From the NCBI RefSeq assembly GCF_024599655.1, contig NZ_CP102247.1:3410001-3474000 (forward strand): DNA of 64,000 nucleotides. Direction: 5' to 3'. The stretch is from Enterobacter asburiae (lineage in GTDB: Bacteria; Pseudomonadota; Gammaproteobacteria; Enterobacterales; Enterobacteriaceae). The notes below the pieces were generated by a model. It was given only the letters and a program-made list of their open reading frames with translations, ran no database searches and was not told the DNA's origin. Shown piece after piece: positions 54,829-63,679 of the stretch. The position numbers and the translations under genes are program-made. Position 1 is the first letter of the stretch, and every line of letters begins with the position of its first letter.

Positions 54829-55791
54829 CTAAAACATCTGCGCCACGCGTTCAAGCCCGCCCTGGACGGATTCCACTTCTCCGGTTGCCAGCAAACAGCA
54901 GGCCATCTGCAGCTTGATCGAATGCGGAACCGGAACATTTCCGGCAAGGCACTGCTCAATCCAGTGGGCTGTAGTATGGGGATCTTTTGCCTCAGGCAAT
55001 ATCACACCGGTATTCTCTTCCCCGCGTTCCAGAACGGCGTGCGTACCGGCAGAATCGATCAGCATCACCTGCGGACAGCGCTGCGGGTTCGCATAAACCT
55101 CGCCCTCCGTGCCGTGCATCAGTAACGCCCTCCCGCCAATAGCCTCAAAGAACTGCCCCACGCGCGCCACGTATTCCGGGTGCGAAACGCTGGAGAGACG
55201 CAGGGCGGCATCTTCGCCAAACGGCGTGGCCAGTTTCGCCAGCGTGTGCGCGCTGTTGCGCACGCCCATGCGCCAACGCATATCGAGCTGCTTTTCCAGC
55301 GGCGGACAGAGTGTGCCGACCGGGATATAAACAGGCTGATGACCGTCCAGCTTCGCCTGCGCCTGACCGGCATGACGCGTTGGCTCGATGCCCAGCATCC
55401 CGAAAATGGTCTCCGTCAGCACGCGGGTGGGATCTTCGCTTACGCCGTGCACCACCACCGGGAACCCCAGCTTGTGCAATAAGATAGCGAGCAGCGGGGT
55501 TAAGTTTGCCTGCTTGCGCGCGCCGTTGTAGCTCGGGATGACGATCGGCATCGGCTTTGCCACGGGCGGCGTTAAGCGCAGCGTTTGCGCCTGCATGGCT
55601 TCATAGAACCCGCGCATCTCCGCCTCACCTTCCCCTTTGATACGCAGCGCGATCAGAATGCCCCCCATCTCCAGGTCGGGGACGTCGCCCTCAAGCATGC
55701 GGGTATAAAGCGCACGCGCGGTTTCATGGTCCAGATCGCGGGCATGATTTTTCCCGCGCCCTACCTCTTTGATAATTTTGCGATAATCCAC
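54829..55791 (-). CDS. ybiB: TrpD2-family nucleic-acid-binding protein YbiB
   Basis: A homodimeric protein with the glycosyltransferase (anthranilate phosphoribosyltransferase-like) fold; the E. coli protein binds DNA/RNA rather than acting in tryptophan synthesis. It has 320 residues, equal to E. coli. Segments PIVIPSYNGARKQANLTPLLAILL (in part) and WRMGVRNSAHTLAKLATPF are conserved. E. coli ybiB is SOS-linked through dinG, its neighbour. Here a fimbrial operon separates the two, so co-transcription with dinG is impossible. Confidence 0.92.
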   Translation of the reverse strand: MDYRKIIKEVGRGKNHARDLDHETARALYTRMLEGDVPDLEMGGILIALRIKGEGEAEMRGFYEAMQAQTLRLTPPVAKPMPIVIPSYNGARKQANLTPLLAILLHKLGFPVVVHGVSEDPTRVLTETIFGMLGIEPTRHAGQAQAKLDGHQPVYIPVGTLCPPLEKQLDMRWRMGVRNSAHTLAKLATPFGEDAALRLSSVSHPEYVARVGQFFEAIGGRALLMHGTEGEVYANPQRCPQVMLIDSAGTHAVLERGEENTGVILPEAKDPHTTAHWIEQCLAGNVPVPHSIKLQMACCLLATGEVESVQGGLERVAQMF

Positions 55792-56047
55792 GACATCTCT
55801 CCTGACAGCATCATCTTGTTAACAATATAGCCCTGATGATTGCCAGGCCGTTAGTGTTTTATCCCCGAACCCAACGCGCTGTTTTAATGAAAAAAAATAA
55901 ACACAAGCAATTTTTCAATTATTTGTGATTTCTATAGAAGATTCTTAGCTATACATTTTTTGATTAAATAACCAGCGGAAAGTCATTAAGGGTCAACGGT
56001 GAAAACGTCCAGGCAACGTTCGCACCAGTCACATACCAGGATTTACT

Positions 56048-56584
56048 ATGAACAAGGTTGCTTTAGGTTTATTCATCGCCGCAGCGGTGGGGTGTTCTGC
56101 ATCCGCATTTGCGGCAACAAACGGCGAAGGTCAGATCAACTTCACCGGGGAAATTATTGATTCAGCGTGTCAGGTGGTTAATGGGTTGAGTAACCCGTTA
56201 AACGTTCAGTTAGGCAAAGTCTCTAAAACGGTATTTACCGGTGCAGGCTCCACCAGTACGTTAACAAAGTTCGATATTCAGTTAAAAGACTGTCCGGAAA
56301 CCGTTACCTCCGCCGCGATTAACTTCGGCGGAACGCCGGATGCAAATAACAACGCTACGCTGGCATTAACGCCGGATGTGGATGCGGCAACGGGCGTAGC
56401 TATTCAGCTGGTTGACGCTTCCGAGCAGCCGGTGAGTCTTTACACCCCTTCTCAGCAATATCCGTTAGCCTCCGGTACGGCGGTTAACGACCTGATATTC
56501 GGTGCCCGCTATATTCAAACCGGGGCCGCGATTACCGCAGGTCCGGCTAATTCCGTTTCGACCTTCACCGTTATCTATAACTGA
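56048..56584 (+). CDS. Major fimbrial subunit (type 1 pilin family)
   Basis: The structural pilin of a chaperone-usher fimbria. The 178-residue precursor has a signal peptide (ends AFA-ATNG, residue 23). The pilin fold shows the disulfide cysteines C41 and one in LKDCPET, the N-terminal donor strand GQINFTGEIIDSAC, and the C-terminal beta-zipper motif ending in FTVIYN. It is followed by a perfect 14-bp hairpin that may raise its mRNA level above the downstream genes. First gene of the fimbrial operon. Confidence 0.9.
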   Translation: MNKVALGLFIAAAVGCSASAFAATNGEGQINFTGEIIDSACQVVNGLSNPLNVQLGKVSKTVFTGAGSTSTLTKFDIQLKDCPETVTSAAINFGGTPDANNNATLALTPDVDAATGVAIQLVDASEQPVSLYTPSQQYPLASGTAVNDLIFGARYIQTGAAITAGPANSVSTFTVIYN

Positions 56585-56597
56585 TATTATCAATCCT

Positions 56598-56631
56598 GAG
56601 ATATTAACGCGTTTATACGCGTTAATATCTC
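56598..56631 (+). other. Hairpin between major pilin and chaperone genes
   Basis: GAGATATTAACGCG, loop TTTATA, CGCGTTAATATCTC: 14 perfect base pairs followed by TTCTATTATT. It fits a partial terminator or 3' stabiliser that would let pilin be made in excess over chaperone and usher. Confidence 0.65.
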
Positions 56632-56652
56632 TTCTATTATTGAGAAATATTT

Positions 56653-57327
56653 ATGCGCCACGGTTATTTACTGAGCACGCTTTTACTGGCGGCCGCCACT
56701 GCACACGCAGGTGTCATTATTAATGGCACACGTCTGGTCTACCAGGGAGATAAAAAGGAATCGTCTCTTGGTCTTTCAAACCCGGATACAACGGATTATC
56801 TGGTACAGTCCTGGGTCGATTCTGGCGGTAAAAACCTGGCCAAAGCCCCTTTCCTGATAACCCCCCCGCTTTTTCGCCTGGATGCGAAAGAGGATAACGT
56901 TCTGCGCGTGGTGCGCACCGGCGGTAATTTACCGGAAGACCGTGAATCCTTGTACTGGCTGAATATCAAAGCCATCCCTTCGTCTAAGCACGTTGACGGG
57001 ATGAATACCCTGCAAATTGCCATTAATACGCGTATTAAATTGTTGTATCGCCCATCGGCGGTGAAAGGCAAACCGGAAGATGTCGCCAATAAACTTGAGT
57101 GGCATCGCGAGGGTAACGATCTGGTCGTTAATAACCCGACGCCTTTCTATATGAATTTCCAGAAGGTGACGCTGAACGGCCACAAAGTGGATAAAGCCAC
57201 GTGGGCAATTCCGGAAACGGAAACGCATTTCGCCTTACCTGGCAACGTCAGCGGTTCAACCGTCGCGTATTCCATTATTACGGATTACGGCAGCATCAGC
57301 CAGACCTGGTCGAAATCAGTCCACTAA
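56653..57327 (+). CDS. Periplasmic fimbrial chaperone (FimC/PapD family)
   Basis: Folds pilins in the periplasm by donor-strand complementation and hands them to the usher. The 224-residue precursor has a 19-residue signal peptide (MRHGYLLSTLLLAAATAHA). In the mature protein the conserved anchors are R8 (GTRLVY) and K110 (NTRIKLLYRP). The short F1-G1 region indicates the FGS class used for rod-like fimbriae. The typical FYMNFQKVTLNG segment starts domain 2. It lies 68 bp after the pilin and 27 bp before the usher. Confidence 0.93.
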   Translation: MRHGYLLSTLLLAAATAHAGVIINGTRLVYQGDKKESSLGLSNPDTTDYLVQSWVDSGGKNLAKAPFLITPPLFRLDAKEDNVLRVVRTGGNLPEDRESLYWLNIKAIPSSKHVDGMNTLQIAINTRIKLLYRPSAVKGKPEDVANKLEWHREGNDLVVNNPTPFYMNFQKVTLNGHKVDKATWAIPETETHFALPGNVSGSTVAYSIITDYGSISQTWSKSVH

Positions 57328-57354
57328 TATCACACGCAGATAATTACGATAATC

Positions 57355-59898
57355 ATGTACAGCCATAAAAAGCCGTTCACCTGCCGAATTTCATCCCTGC
57401 TGGTCATTCTCTGTGGCCTGGCACTGGCGATCTTTGCGCAGCAGGTTATGGCTGATGATTATTTTAACCCGGCGCTGCTGGATATTGATAATCCGCAGCA
57501 GGGTAAGACCGATCTGTCGATTTACGAAAAAGGGCCAGGGCAGGCTCCGGGTAAATATCAGGTCGCTATCTTTATCAACAATAATAAAATTGATACCCGC
57601 GACGTCACGTTCACATTGCAAAAAGATTCACACGGCAGCAGTTCGCTCCAGCCCTGCTTTAGCCTGAGCGATTTAAAAAGCCTTGGGATCAAAACCCGAA
57701 AATATCCGGCGCTGATGGCAAAAGGCCAGTGCGCTGATTTAACCGCCATCCCGGCAGCCTCCGCGTCGTTTCACGTTCGCAATCAGCAGCTGCTGCTCAG
57801 TATTCCACAGCTGGCCCTGGGCCAGGTTCCACGCGGCTATATCGACCCGAAAGAATTCGACGAGGGGATCACCGCGGGCATTCTTAACTACAGCGCGACC
57901 GCCAGCCAGAGCCATGCGCGTCAGCCGGGCGAGGAGGACAACAGCAGCCAGTACGTTAACCTGCGTCCCGGTTTTAACGTCGGTGCCTGGCGCGTACGCA
58001 ACTACTCCACGTGGAATCGCAGCACCCAGGGCAAGGAAGAGCAGCAAAAATTCTCCTCCGTTTATACCTACGCCCAGCGCGATATCGTGGCGATGAAGAG
58101 CGATCTCACCGTTGGGCAAAGCTCTTCGCCTTCTGATGTTTTTGACAGCGTGCCCTACACCGGCGTGGAGCTTAAATCCGACAGCGACATGCTGCCGGAC
58201 AGCGAGAAAGGCTATGCGCCGATCATTCGCGGCACCGCACACAGCAACGCGCTGGTGATGGTTCGCCAGAACGGCTACGTCATTTATCAGAACACGGTCG
58301 CCCCCGGCGCGTTTGAAATTAACGATCTCTACCCTACCGGCAGCAGCGGCGATCTGCAGGTCACCGTGAAAGAGACCGACGGCAGCGAAAGCCATTTCGT
58401 GGTGCCGTATGCCTCCGTGCCGGTACTGCAGCGTGAAAAAAACCTGCGCTACAGCGTGACCGCCGGGCGGTACCGTTCTTACGACAAAGACGTCGAGAAG
58501 ACGCCGTTTGCCCAGGGCAGCGCGATCTACGGCCTGCCGTATGGTTTCACCGCTTACGGCGGCGTGCAGCAGAGCAGCCACTATCAGTCCCAGGCGCTCG
58601 GCGCCGGGAAAAACATGGGCGATCTCGGGGCGTTCTCCATCGACGTCACACGCGCGAAAGCCCTGCTGAAAAAGCAGCAGTCCAGCAAGGGCCAGTCCTG
58701 GCGCGTGCGCTACAGCAAAGATTTTGCCGGTTCAGGCACCAACTTCTCGCTCGCGGGCTATCGCTACAACAGCAAAGGGTTTTACACCCTGGAAGACACC
58801 ATGGAGTCATATACCCGCTCTGACGACTGGTCTGCCCCCCAGCAGCGCCGCGCCCGAACCGAGGCCACCATCGACCAGACGCTGCCTGAAGGCTGGGGAT
58901 CCGTCACCCTGAGCATGGTGAAAGAGACTTACTGGAGCCAGAACCAGGACATGACTTCCATGAGCGTCAGCTACAACAACAGCTGGCACGGGGTGAGCTA
59001 CAGCCTGAGCTACAGCATGAACAAAAACACCAACGACAGTGATGAAGACGGTAATCAAGTGACGAACGACAACCAGTTCTCGCTGAACGTCTCCGTTCCG
59101 CTGGACCACTGGATGCACAACACCTGGGCCACCTACAACCTGAACAATACCAAAGACGGTACTACGCAGAATATCGGCCTGAACGGCACGGCGCTGAAGG
59201 AAGATAACCTGAACTGGAATATCCAGCAGGGGCTGAGCAGTACCGGCAGCGGTAACTCAACAAGCATGAACGCTGATTACAAAGCGACCTATGGCGAAGT
59301 GAGCGCAGGCGTCAGTCAGGATAAATACCAGCAGAGCGTTAACGTTGGGTTGCAGGGCGGCGTGGTTGCCCATGCGAACGGCATCACCCTGAGCCAGCCG
59401 CTCGGTGAGACCATCGCGCTGGTGAAAGCACCCGGCACGCACGGGACGCATATCGCTAACCAGACGGGCGTGGAGACCGATTTCCGCGGCTATACCGTCG
59501 TGCCGTTTGTTACCGCGTATCGCCACAACACTATCGCGCTGGATACCGAAACGCTGCCGGACAACGCCGACGTGACGCACGCGGCGCAGGTAGTGACCCC
59601 AACACGCGGCGCCGTGGTGCGCGCCAGCTTTAACACCCGCGTGGGCAGTCGCGTTCTGATGACGCTCACGAAAAACGGTAAACCGCTGCCCTTCGGCGCA
59701 ACGGTAACCACGGAGGATAAGGACAGCGAGTTTATTGTCGGTAACGACGGGCAGACCTACCTCTCGGGCCTGCCGCAGCAAGGGCATCTCAGCGTTTCCT
59801 GGGGACAGGATGCGAGCGAGCACTGCGTCGCTGACTATGCGCTAACGGATGAGAAAGAGAAAACCAGCATCATTAACGCTGCCGCGCAGTGTCATTGA
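57355..59898 (+). CDS. Fimbrial outer-membrane usher (FimD family)
   Basis: The outer-membrane assembly platform that polymerises and exports pilins. Its 847 residues: signal peptide (LVILCGLALAIFAQQVMA), N-terminal chaperone-binding domain (YFNPALLDIDN), 24-stranded beta barrel with plug (VPYTGVELKSDSDMLPDSEKGYAPII, in part, is the classic usher signature), and C-terminal domains ending with a Cys pair (EHCVADYALTD ... AAQCH). It has no visible damage and appears functional. Confidence 0.95.
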   Translation: MYSHKKPFTCRISSLLVILCGLALAIFAQQVMADDYFNPALLDIDNPQQGKTDLSIYEKGPGQAPGKYQVAIFINNNKIDTRDVTFTLQKDSHGSSSLQPCFSLSDLKSLGIKTRKYPALMAKGQCADLTAIPAASASFHVRNQQLLLSIPQLALGQVPRGYIDPKEFDEGITAGILNYSATASQSHARQPGEEDNSSQYVNLRPGFNVGAWRVRNYSTWNRSTQGKEEQQKFSSVYTYAQRDIVAMKSDLTVGQSSSPSDVFDSVPYTGVELKSDSDMLPDSEKGYAPIIRGTAHSNALVMVRQNGYVIYQNTVAPGAFEINDLYPTGSSGDLQVTVKETDGSESHFVVPYASVPVLQREKNLRYSVTAGRYRSYDKDVEKTPFAQGSAIYGLPYGFTAYGGVQQSSHYQSQALGAGKNMGDLGAFSIDVTRAKALLKKQQSSKGQSWRVRYSKDFAGSGTNFSLAGYRYNSKGFYTLEDTMESYTRSDDWSAPQQRRARTEATIDQTLPEGWGSVTLSMVKETYWSQNQDMTSMSVSYNNSWHGVSYSLSYSMNKNTNDSDEDGNQVTNDNQFSLNVSVPLDHWMHNTWATYNLNNTKDGTTQNIGLNGTALKEDNLNWNIQQGLSSTGSGNSTSMNADYKATYGEVSAGVSQDKYQQSVNVGLQGGVVAHANGITLSQPLGETIALVKAPGTHGTHIANQTGVETDFRGYTVVPFVTAYRHNTIALDTETLPDNADVTHAAQVVTPTRGAVVRASFNTRVGSRVLMTLTKNGKPLPFGATVTTEDKDSEFIVGNDGQTYLSGLPQQGHLSVSWGQDASEHCVADYALTDEKEKTSIINAAAQCH

Positions 59899-59919
59899 TA
59901 CCTCGATTGGGCAAACAGT

Positions 59920-60909
59920 ATGCAAATGATCAAACAGTGTTTTTTCTTATTGGTTCTTGGAACGGCGGCATTGTTTATGCCGCACGCAAAGGCAACCTGC
60001 ACGTCGCCAGATATGCCGAAAATGATTAACGTGGCCTCCATATCCGTTCCGACTACGCTTGCCGTTGGCGAGACGATCCCCGGTACGGAGCAAACCGTTC
60101 ATATTGCGGGTAATTGCGATCAAAGCGGCGACAAAGGTCTTGAGATTGTCTCTTGCTACTACGGTTCGGGAGCGGAAATTCCGGGGCTGAAGGGCGTATA
60201 CGATTCTGGCGTGCCGGGTGTTGGCGTGGCGTTGAAGAATGAAGAGGGTCAGCGTATTAGCGGCGCTGGCGGAGTGCAGTGCGATTCGCGCGGAACGCCG
60301 ATTGGTTACGTCTCTTCCGACGGGTCGCAGTCGTTTAGCTTTCAGGTCACGCTTGAGCTGGTCAAAACGAGCGATACCGTGTCATCAGGAACCCTGGTGC
60401 AGGCCCAAACCCAGTTCGGTATCGGCGTTTTTGGTCATGAAGGGATTGGCAATCCAAACGATATTGCGTATTCCGGCAACGTCATTCTTCATCAGGTAAC
60501 CTGCTCCGTCCTGCCGAAAAACCTCACCGTAAATCTCGGCGATTTCCCGGTCAGTGATTTCATTAGCATAGGGACGTTATCCAGCCCAGAACAAAACTTT
60601 GACGTCACGGTGAACTGCGACAGCACCGTACAACCCGAGGTCAAAATTACCAGCTCAAACGGCTATGAAACGGCGTTTGAAGGGGTGCTGAAACTCACGC
60701 AACAGCCCGGAGCCGCGACGGGTGTCGGCGTCAGAATGCTGTTCGACAACAACATCGCCACGTTTGATACCTACGTCAATACCCGTAGCGAAGCCATCGC
60801 CAACGAAACGCTGACAATTCCATTCCAGGTTCGCTACGAGCAGGTCAGCGACGTGGTGACCCCGGGTCCTGCTAACACCGTTGCCACCATCACCCTCGCC
60901 TATAAGTGA
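59920..60909 (+). CDS. Two-domain fimbrial tip adhesin
   Basis: Probable FimH-type adhesin of 329 residues. A signal peptide ends near AKA-TCTS. The N-terminal ~170 residues (receptor-binding domain, cysteine-bearing, little conserved) lead into a C-terminal pilin domain from about residue 185 (TCSVLPKNLTVNLGDFPVSD) that ends TPGPANTVATITLAYK, able to accept a donor strand. The receptor cannot be predicted. It follows the usher by 21 bp and precedes a minor pilin by 5 bp. Confidence 0.85.
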   Translation: MQMIKQCFFLLVLGTAALFMPHAKATCTSPDMPKMINVASISVPTTLAVGETIPGTEQTVHIAGNCDQSGDKGLEIVSCYYGSGAEIPGLKGVYDSGVPGVGVALKNEEGQRISGAGGVQCDSRGTPIGYVSSDGSQSFSFQVTLELVKTSDTVSSGTLVQAQTQFGIGVFGHEGIGNPNDIAYSGNVILHQVTCSVLPKNLTVNLGDFPVSDFISIGTLSSPEQNFDVTVNCDSTVQPEVKITSSNGYETAFEGVLKLTQQPGAATGVGVRMLFDNNIATFDTYVNTRSEAIANETLTIPFQVRYEQVSDVVTPGPANTVATITLAYK

Positions 60910-60914
60910 CCAAC

Positions 60915-61418
60915 ATGAAAAAAATCATTGCTCTCCTGGCGCTTGGGCTTATTGCCCAGGCACACGCCGACGATATTCAGATCCAGATGACGGGGAATAT
61001 TTACGCCAACACCTGCGCCATCGACAGCGCGAGCCGCAACCTGACGGTGGATTTAGGCCAGGCGGTGTCGGGCAATTTTAAAGACGTGGGGGATACCGGT
61101 GAGTGGAAAGACTTTTCCCTGTCGGTGTCGCACTGCCCGGCCACGCTGGCGCTTGCCACCGCCTTTTTCTACGGCCAGGCAGACAGCGCGCACCCGACAA
61201 AATTCGCCAACACCGGCAGCGCGAAAGGGCTGGCGCTGGAGCTGGCTGACCGTCAGGACAAGATCCTCATTGCCCCACGGGCAGCCTTTAACGTCGCCAT
61301 TAATCCGAGTGACCACACGGCGACCTTTCCGCTCTCCGCGCGCTATTACGCCACCTCCATGCCCGTCAGCGCCGGGACGTTCAGCAGCGTGATTCAGGTG
61401 ACCTTCACTTACCAGTAG
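60915..61418 (+). CDS. Minor fimbrial subunit (FimF/FimG-like)
   Basis: A 167-residue pilin-family protein that probably joins the adhesin to the shaft or ends assembly. The signal peptide (MKKIIALLALGLIAQAHA) is followed by a donor-strand region and cysteines in NIYANTCAID and SVSHCPAT. It ends in VIQVTFTYQ. Start ATG 60915 (MKKII) is preferred over the GTG at 60906 that overlaps the adhesin stop. Placement after the adhesin gene is less common than before it. Its last 14 bp overlap the 3' end of dinG on the other strand. Confidence 0.85.
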   Translation: MKKIIALLALGLIAQAHADDIQIQMTGNIYANTCAIDSASRNLTVDLGQAVSGNFKDVGDTGEWKDFSLSVSHCPATLALATAFFYGQADSAHPTKFANTGSAKGLALELADRQDKILIAPRAAFNVAINPSDHTATFPLSARYYATSMPVSAGTFSSVIQVTFTYQ

Positions 61419-63582
61419 GACCGCGCCCCTTAGCACGGATGCTTTTCTTACGCCCGGCGGCCAGTTTTGCCGGGCGTTTTTTTACCTCCGGCACCTCCGG
61501 CTGTTCGATCGGGAAGATCGGCAGCGCGTTCAGAAGCCGCTGGCCGTAATTTTTGGTGAGCAAACGTTTGTCATAAATCACCACCTCGCCCCAGCAGCCG
61601 TGGCTACGAATCAGACGCCCGACCTGCTGAATCAGGTTAAACGACGCCGCGGGTAAACTCTGCACCTCAAACGGATAGCGGTTGAGGCTTTTCAGCCACT
61701 CCCCTTCGGTGATCACCACCGGGCTGTCGATGGGCGGGAAGGCGATTTTATGAATATGCACCTGCGTGAGGTAGTCCCCTTTTAAATCCAGACCTTCAGC
61801 AAACGACTGCAGCCCCACCAGCACGCTGCGCTCTCCGCTATCAATGCGCTTGCGGTGGGTTTCCACCAGCCGGTAGCGCGGCTGATCGCCCTGCACCAGC
61901 AGCAATAAACGCAGATCGGTGACGTGCTCCAGGAAGCGCTGCATCGCCCGCCCGCTGGCAAACAGCACCAGCATGCCGGGGTACTTTTTACTCTCGACCT
62001 GTTCGCGGAAGTAGGCCGCCATCTCCGCAACGTGCTGCTCTTCGTTATCGATAAGCGGCTCAAACGTCATGCGCGGAATAACCAGCTTGCCCTGCTCGCA
62101 GTGGTTAAAAGGCGAGTCCAGCGCCACAAAACGGTCGCCCGCTTTCTCTTTTAGCCCGCTCATCTCCTGCAAACGAGAAAAACTGTTCAGGGAGCGCAGC
62201 GTGGCGGAGGTGACAACCACGTGCGGCACGCTGCGCCAGATCAGCTTTTCCAGCTGATCGGCCACGCGGATGCCCACGCAGTGGAAAAAGAGGTGCACCT
62301 GCCCGTCCCGCACGTCGCGGGTGGCCCATTTGGTGACCGGCGCGCCGGACGCCTGCGCCATCGAGGCCAGCCGCCAGAGCTTGCTCTGCGCTTCAAACAT
62401 CCCCAGCGCGCGGTTCATCTGCAGCAGAACGCGGTGCAGACGCACCACGTCGTGCGAGCCGGTTTTCTCGCTCAGATCGTTTAAGAACATCTCCGCCAGC
62501 CCGCGCAGCTTTTCCAGATGCTTCGCCAGCTGCTGGCAGATCTCCATCACCTCTTCCGGTAGCTCTCCCATCGCAAAGCGGTGTTCGGCTTCCTGGGTTG
62601 CCGGAAGATAAAGATTCAGGATGTTGTTCAGCGATGAGATGAGACTATACACCTCTTCACAGTGGTCGCTCAGCCGCTCCGGCACCGCCAGCGGCGGCGT
62701 GGTTTTCGGGCGGAACTGCTCCATGCAGGTGGCCACCAGCTTGCAGAAGAGATCCAGCTGCAGGCGGAACCACGGAGCGGTGATTTCGGCGCTCATCTCC
62801 AGCGCGTCACGCGCCACGTCCGGCAGATGATGGCCTTCATCAAGCACCAGCAGCAGGTTTTTAGGCTCCGGCAGCACCGCTTCGCTCTCCAGCGCCGCCA
62901 TCACCAGCGCGTGGTTGGCGACTACCACCTCCGCCTCCTGAATCTCGCGCCGGGCGACAAAGAACGGGCACTCGCGGTAGTAGTGACAGTTGCGGTTGAG
63001 GCAGCTCGCTTTGTCGGTGCTGAGCCTGCGCCACAGATCGTCGCTGATGGCCTGGCTGGTGTGATCCCGCAGGCCGTCCCACTTATAGCCGTCGAGCTCG
63101 ACTTTGAGCTTTGCACACTGCTCCTGCTCGGCCTTATTGTTTGGCGTCAGCTCGTCATCCAGAAACGCGAGCAGATCCTGCTGATTCGGCTCGCTGCTGG
63201 CAAGCGCCGCCAGGTTACGCGGACACACGTAACGCCCGCGCCCAAAGGCTGCCGTAAACCGCAGGTCAGGGATAATTTTGCGCAGCAGCGGTAAATCTTT
63301 GCTGAAGATCTGATCCTGCAGCGCCACGTTGGCGGTGCTGACCACCAGCGTTTTGTCCTCTTCCCGCGCAATCGCGATGCCGGGAATGAGATACGACAAG
63401 GTTTTCCCGACGCCGGTCGGGGCTTCAATCGCCAGATGTCGCCCGTCGTCCCCGGCGAGCGTTTTTGCCACGTCGGCAATCATCTGCCGCTGCGGCGCTC
63501 GGGGGATAAAGTCGGGGATCTGCTGTTGTAGCGCCTTATACCATGCGCCAATTTGCGCCTTAAGCGCAGCGGTTAAAGCCAT
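61405..63582 (-). CDS. dinG: SOS-inducible iron-sulfur DNA helicase DinG
   Basis: A 5'-3' superfamily 2 helicase of the XPD group that unwinds R-loops and forked DNA. In 725 residues Walker A is APTGVGK (K60), the four cluster cysteines are C120, C194, C199 and C205, and the DEAH-type box is DEGH (248-251). The C-terminal motif QQVGRLIRSHGCWG is motif VI. The basic tail (KKRPAKLAAGRKKSIRAKGR) is longer than in E. coli (716 residues). A degenerate LexA box precedes it. Its 3' end overlaps the fimbrial operon by 14 bp. Confidence 0.96.
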   Translation of the reverse strand: MALTAALKAQIGAWYKALQQQIPDFIPRAPQRQMIADVAKTLAGDDGRHLAIEAPTGVGKTLSYLIPGIAIAREEDKTLVVSTANVALQDQIFSKDLPLLRKIIPDLRFTAAFGRGRYVCPRNLAALASSEPNQQDLLAFLDDELTPNNKAEQEQCAKLKVELDGYKWDGLRDHTSQAISDDLWRRLSTDKASCLNRNCHYYRECPFFVARREIQEAEVVVANHALVMAALESEAVLPEPKNLLLVLDEGHHLPDVARDALEMSAEITAPWFRLQLDLFCKLVATCMEQFRPKTTPPLAVPERLSDHCEEVYSLISSLNNILNLYLPATQEAEHRFAMGELPEEVMEICQQLAKHLEKLRGLAEMFLNDLSEKTGSHDVVRLHRVLLQMNRALGMFEAQSKLWRLASMAQASGAPVTKWATRDVRDGQVHLFFHCVGIRVADQLEKLIWRSVPHVVVTSATLRSLNSFSRLQEMSGLKEKAGDRFVALDSPFNHCEQGKLVIPRMTFEPLIDNEEQHVAEMAAYFREQVESKKYPGMLVLFASGRAMQRFLEHVTDLRLLLLVQGDQPRYRLVETHRKRIDSGERSVLVGLQSFAEGLDLKGDYLTQVHIHKIAFPPIDSPVVITEGEWLKSLNRYPFEVQSLPAASFNLIQQVGRLIRSHGCWGEVVIYDKRLLTKNYGQRLLNALPIFPIEQPEVPEVKKRPAKLAAGRKKSIRAKGRGPTGK

Positions 63583-63596
63583 TGGAAAACCTGAAA

Positions 63597-63616
63597 TACT
63601 GTATAAACAGCCACTA
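63597..63616 (-). promoter_or_regulatory. Degenerate LexA box upstream of dinG
   Basis: On the plus strand TACTGTATAAACAGCCAC carries one perfect CTG half-site (63599-63601) and, 10 bp on, CAC instead of CAG. I recall that the E. coli dinG box is also imperfect on that side. It starts 15 bp upstream of the ATG. Confidence 0.55.
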
Positions 63617-63640
63617 TTGTGGCACTTTCTCTTCGCTGCC

Positions 63641-63674
63641 GCAAAAAGAAAAGCCCGGCTTTACGACCGGGCTT
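63641..63674 (-). terminator. Terminator after rhlE
   Basis: Minus strand: AAGCCCGG / CCGGGCTT stem followed by TTCTTTTTG. It lies 5 bp past the rhlE stop. Confidence 0.8.
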
Positions 63675-63679
63675 CCAGA

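Noticed and set aside
55792..56047. Possible phase-variation switch before the fimbrial operon
   Set aside because: I found no paired inverted repeats of the fimS kind, no GATC sites as used by Dam-dependent switches, no homopolymer tract of note, and no recombinase gene nearby.
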